DNA of 64,000 nucleotides from an uncultured Acidimicrobiales bacterium (GTDB taxonomy: Bacteria > Actinomycetota > Acidimicrobiia > Acidimicrobiales > SHLQ01): contig CALHYX010000008.1 in the NCBI GenBank assembly GCA_938041035.1, forward strand, positions 1 through 64,000. The letters are read 5' to 3'. Position numbers and translations under genes: made by a program. Shown here piece by piece: positions 60,889 through 64,000 of the stretch (position 1 is the stretch's first letter; each line of letters begins with the position of its first letter). The notes beneath the pieces were generated by a model that saw only the letters and a list, made by a program, of their open reading frames with translations, ran no database searches and had not been told where the DNA came from.

Positions 60889-62036
60889 GGGGAAACCCCG
60901 GGCCGATGACGCCGGGCATGACGTTCGACGAGGTCGGCGACCGCCTCAGCGGCGTCGGGGCGGCCGAGTTCGGCGGCGGCGGCCGCCATGTCACCGAGAG
61001 AGTCGGCGGCGCGCAGCCGCTCCACCTCGGTGACCAGCCGGTCGGCGTCGAGTTCGGCATCGACCACCATCACTGCGGCACCCGCTTCGACCAGGCCACG
61101 GGCGTTCGCGGTCTGATGATCACCGGGGGCACCCGGCAGCGGCACGACGATGGCGGGCGAGCCGGTGACGGCCAGCTCGGCCACGGTGGTCGCCCCCGCC
61201 CGGCACACGAAGAGGTCCGAGGCCGCATACACCGATGCCATGTCGTCCTCGTAGCGGATCGGCCGATAGTCGACACCGTCCGGTGGGGATTCGGGTACGC
61301 GGGTCATGATGTCGTCGTAGTCGCGGGCGCCGATGATGTGGCGGACCACCAGGTCGGCGTGTCCCGCCCAGGCGGGCAACGCTGCGAGCACGGCGTTGTT
61401 GATGCGGCGGGCCCCCAGCGACCCGCCGAAGATCGATACCAGAAAGGCGTCGGGATCGATACCGAGCGTGGCGCGAGCCGTCGCCCGGTCGGCGCGGCGG
61501 TCGACCGCCCGGATGGTCTCGCGCACGGGGTTTCCGGTCCACACCGCCTTGGGCAGATCAACGTCGGGGAACGAAACGGCACAGGCTCGGGCAAACCGAC
61601 CGACCAGCCGGTTCGCCAACCCGGGCACGGCGTTCTGCTCCGCGACCACGATGGGGACCCGAAACACCGCTCCGGCGAGCGAACAGGGGACGCTCGCGTA
61701 GCCACCGAGGGAAACGATGACGCTCGGGCGTTGCCGGCGGACGAGACCAAACGACGAGCCGACGGCCCTGAGCAGGCCCAGGACCGCACCGAAATTCTCC
61801 GGGGTCAGCCGGCGCTGGATACCCCGGCCCGGCAGGACCGTGAGCGAAAAACCGGCCTCGGGCACCAGCCGGGTCTCGATGCCGCGCTCGCTGCCGACGA
61901 AATGGAGTTCGTCGACGCGGCGCCCACCCGCGATGAGGGCCCGGCCGATGTCGAGTCCGGGCTGCACGTGACCCGCGGTACCACCGCCGGAGATGAGGGC
62001 CCACGAGGATGCGGGCACCGCCGGGGTTTCATCCAT
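60885..62036 (-). CDS. murG: UDP-GlcNAc:undecaprenyl-PP-MurNAc transferase
   Basis: MurG makes lipid II from lipid I. The 383-residue GT28 glycosyltransferase has ISGGGTAGHVQPGL, VVAEQNAVPG, GGSLGARRIN and RAGATTVAEL with PLPGAPGDHQTANA. It overlaps ftsW by eight bases and murC by four. Confidence 0.97.
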   Translation of the reverse strand: MDETPAVPASSWALISGGGTAGHVQPGLDIGRALIAGGRRVDELHFVGSERGIETRLVPEAGFSLTVLPGRGIQRRLTPENFGAVLGLLRAVGSSFGLVRRQRPSVIVSLGGYASVPCSLAGAVFRVPIVVAEQNAVPGLANRLVGRFARACAVSFPDVDLPKAVWTGNPVRETIRAVDRRADRATARATLGIDPDAFLVSIFGGSLGARRINNAVLAALPAWAGHADLVVRHIIGARDYDDIMTRVPESPPDGVDYRPIRYEDDMASVYAASDLFVCRAGATTVAELAVTGSPAIVVPLPGAPGDHQTANARGLVEAGAAVMVVDAELDADRLVTEVERLRAADSLGDMAAAAAELGRPDAAEAVADLVERHARRHRPGVSP

Positions 62037-63228
62037 CGGCGTGGCTCGCGATGTTCAACAACACGCCGTACGCGGCCATGGTCACGACCAGCGACGAACC
62101 GCCCGCGGAAAGGAACGGCAGCGTCACGCCCGTGATGGGGAGCACCCCGATCACGGCACCGATGTTGATGAACGCCTGCATCACGATCCAGGACGTGATG
62201 CCGATGGCGAGAAACGCGCCGAAGGGGTCGCTTTGGCGAATGCGGTGGGCGACCAGGTACCCGAGCATGCCGATGGCGAGGAAGCAGCCGACGACCGCGA
62301 TGCCGCCGACCAGGCCGAACTCCTCGGCGACGATGGCGAAGATGAAGTCGCTGTGGGCCAACGGGACGTAGCCCCACTTGCCGCGAGCGGCACCCAGTCC
62401 AACGCCGGTGATCCCGCCGTTGGCGATCGACACGCCGGCCTGGACCGTTTGGTAGCCGACGTCGATCGGGTCGGCCCACGGGTCGGAAAAGGCGAACAGG
62501 CGCCGACGGCGATAGCTGGCGGCATAGGCGAGGATGCCGGCGGCGGCGCCGGCCGAGGCGGTGATGATGCCGAGGTGGTGCAGGGCTCCCCCGGCGGCGT
62601 AGAGCATCACCAAGATGATGCCGACGACGAGCACCGCCGTACCGAGATCCGGTTCGACCAGCAACAACGCGCTGAACACACAGGTGACGCCGAGCAACGG
62701 ATACACGGTCTGGTGGAGGTCGGTGACGCTGCGCTGCGGCCGCGAGAGGAGGTCGGCGGCCCAAACGATCAGCGCGAACTTGGCGAGCTCCGAGGGCTGG
62801 AAGGTGAACGAGCCCCAGCCAACCCAACGCGAGGATCCGAGCACGTTGATACCTATGCCGGGAATGAACACCGCGACCAGGAGCACGATGGACAGCCCCA
62901 TCAACGGCGCGACCGCGCGTTCTCGCCACAACCGATAGTCGATCCTCGAGGTGATGAAGGCGACGACGAATCCGGCCCCCAGCCACAGTGCCTGGCGCCG
63001 GAACCAATGCCAGGGATCGCCGCCCCCGAGCGCTCCGCTCGACGATGCCGAAAGCACCATCACCAGCCCGTACAGCGACATGCCGAAACCGAGCAGCAGC
63101 AAAAGCGCATACAGCGGCGAGTACTGCCGTCGACGCCGCTGCGGGCCCCGGCCGTCGGGCTTCACTCTCGCGGTGGGGTGGTTCGACCTGCTCGCCGCCC
63201 GGTGCCGTTGTCGTGGTGTGCTCAACAT
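62029..63228 (-). CDS. ftsW: Cell division protein FtsW
   Basis: FtsW polymerises lipid II with a class B PBP. The 399-residue SEDS-family protein has about ten membrane helices, ANGGITGVGLGAARGKWGYVPLAHSDFIFAIVAEEFGL and FINIGAVIGVLPITGVTLPFLSAGGSSL. The start is taken as ATG 63228, overlapping the murD stop by seven bases. Confidence 0.97.
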   Translation of the reverse strand: MLSTPRQRHRAASRSNHPTARVKPDGRGPQRRRRQYSPLYALLLLLGFGMSLYGLVMVLSASSSGALGGGDPWHWFRRQALWLGAGFVVAFITSRIDYRLWRERAVAPLMGLSIVLLVAVFIPGIGINVLGSSRWVGWGSFTFQPSELAKFALIVWAADLLSRPQRSVTDLHQTVYPLLGVTCVFSALLLVEPDLGTAVLVVGIILVMLYAAGGALHHLGIITASAGAAAGILAYAASYRRRRLFAFSDPWADPIDVGYQTVQAGVSIANGGITGVGLGAARGKWGYVPLAHSDFIFAIVAEEFGLVGGIAVVGCFLAIGMLGYLVAHRIRQSDPFGAFLAIGITSWIVMQAFINIGAVIGVLPITGVTLPFLSAGGSSLVVTMAAYGVLLNIASHADG

Positions 63229-64000
63229 GGGCCGAGCTCCTCCTTGACGACCCGGATGAAGTCATCCCCGCGTTCGCCGTAGTTCCCGTACCAGTCAAAG
63301 GAGGCACAACCGGGCGACAGCAACACCACGTCGCCGGGCTCGGCGGCCGCCGTGGCCGCCTGAACCGCCTCGGCCATCGACTCGGCGGTGACCACGTCGC
63401 GGATGCCGGCGAAGGCCGACTCGACTTCGGCGGCGGCATCGCCGATGGCGACCACCGATCGAATCCGTTCGCGGGGTTCGGCCAGAGGAGCCAAATCGAT
63501 GCCCTTGTTCCTGCCTCCGGCGATCAGCACGACCGACTCGAAGCTGTTCACCGCGGCGACGACGGCATGGGGCACGGTCGCCTTGGAGTCGTTGATGTAT
63601 CGGACGCCGCCGCACTCCCCGACATGCTGCACGCGATGGGCGAGCCCGCCGAAGGTTCGCAGCACGGCGGCGATGGCATCGAGATCGGCGCCGGCGGCCT
63701 GGGCCGTGGCGGTCGCCGCCAGGGCGTTGGCGATGTCGTGGGGCAGGGATCGGGCCAGGTCGACGATGGCGAAGTACGGGTCGCCAAACGCGTGCAGCTT
63801 GCCGTCGTGGGCCACGTACGCGGCCTCGTCGGGCCGGCGGGTGGTCGAAAACAGCAGGGCGGTGTCGGGAGCGTGGTCGGCGACCACGGGATCGTCGGCG
63901 TTGGCGATCGCGGTGGAATCCGGGCCGAGGTTGTTCCAGATCGACGCTTTCGCCGCCCGATAGGAGGCGAGATCAGCGTGCACGTCGAGGTGATCCGGAC
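63222..64000 (-). CDS. murD: UDP-N-acetylmuramoylalanine-D-glutamate ligase (5' end beyond window)
   Basis: The frame runs out of the window, beginning with PDHLDVHADLASYRAAK, a Mur ligase central motif, so at least the N-terminal half is missing. The C-terminal domain has HRVQHVGECGGVRYINDSKATVPHA, LIAGGRNKGIDL and LLSPGCASFDWYGNYGERGDDF. MurD adds D-Glu to UDP-MurNAc-L-Ala. It leads the ftsW-murG-murC-murB-ftsQ series. Confidence 0.96.
   Translation of the reverse strand, partial: PDHLDVHADLASYRAAKASIWNNLGPDSTAIANADDPVVADHAPDTALLFSTTRRPDEAAYVAHDGKLHAFGDPYFAIVDLARSLPHDIANALAATATAQAAGADLDAIAAVLRTFGGLAHRVQHVGECGGVRYINDSKATVPHAVVAAVNSFESVVLIAGGRNKGIDLAPLAEPRERIRSVVAIGDAAAEVESAFAGIRDVVTAESMAEAVQAATAAAEPGDVVLLSPGCASFDWYGNYGERGDDFIRVVKEELGPC

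Overview
The window looks like a chromosomal segment of a high-GC actinobacterium, most likely of the class Acidimicrobiia or a near relative. The evidence is a mycothiol synthase homologue, the 20S proteasome activator Bpa/PafE, an ANTAR response regulator next to polA and rpsA (a neighbourhood also known from Mycobacterium), menaquinone rather than ubiquinone genes, DivIVA/SepF/YggT division genes, and frequent GTG starts with ATGA or GTGA stop/start overlaps. Almost all of it is housekeeping DNA. The only mobile DNA is the last 46 codons of an IS481-like transposase at the left edge. No CRISPR array, prophage or rRNA was seen, and there is one tRNA, tRNA-Leu(CAA).

Layout. 0-6.3 kb: transposase end, rpsA, a methyltransferase, polA, an ANTAR response regulator and a coupled coiled-coil protein, all on the minus strand after the transposase. 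6.3-8 kb: a DUF3105-like lipoprotein, an alpha/beta hydrolase and the tRNA. 8-12.9 kb: a type II fatty acid cluster (fabD-fabH-fabG-acpP-fabF) facing fabZ. 13-19.3 kb: HU, then a group with a redox flavour: truncated haemoglobin, membrane thioredoxin, an ECF sigma factor between two HxxxCxxC anti-sigma-like proteins, a DUF3179 lipoprotein and a disulfide oxidoreductase. 19.4-26.4 kb: a trp cluster (trpE, C, F, B, A) interleaved with ygfZ and a J-domain gene and preceded by a GroES-like gene. 27-32.3 kb: hisDCBHAF. 32.4-35.3 kb: mshD, rlmN and small proteins. 35.4-38.7 kb: TadG-like and two TadE-like proteins. 38.8-44.1 kb: a possible roadblock-fold protein, menG, menA, an SCP2-type thiolase with its DUF35 partner, a nitroreductase and an unknown protein. 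44.2-50 kb: dnaE, bpa, a phosphodiesterase and an Rrf2 regulator. 50-64 kb: rluD, lspA, a DksA-like protein, divIVA, yggT, sepF, yggS, pgeF, ftsZ, ftsQ, murB, murC, murG, ftsW and the start-less end of murD, all on the minus strand as a dcw cluster. I see no ftsA between ftsQ and ftsZ.

The most interesting observations are these. (1) A GroES-like protein ends in G-L-Y-L, which fits the HbYX proteasome-docking motif that also ends the Bpa homologue here (G-V-Y-L). (2) FabD carries an extra C-terminal biotinyl/lipoyl-like domain without a modifiable lysine. (3) Two pairs of hairpins, 16 kb apart, keep their loop while their stem changes by a compensatory base pair. (4) Short tandem repeats lie in the leaders of ftsZ (16 bp x 4), acpP (10 bp x 3) and the thioredoxin gene (8 bp x almost 4). 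(5) A DksA/TraR-like protein has lost most zinc-finger cysteines and carries a histone-H1-like Lys/Ala tail, while the HU protein lacks such a tail.

Calls rest on reading the sequence and on remembered family features. No database search was run.
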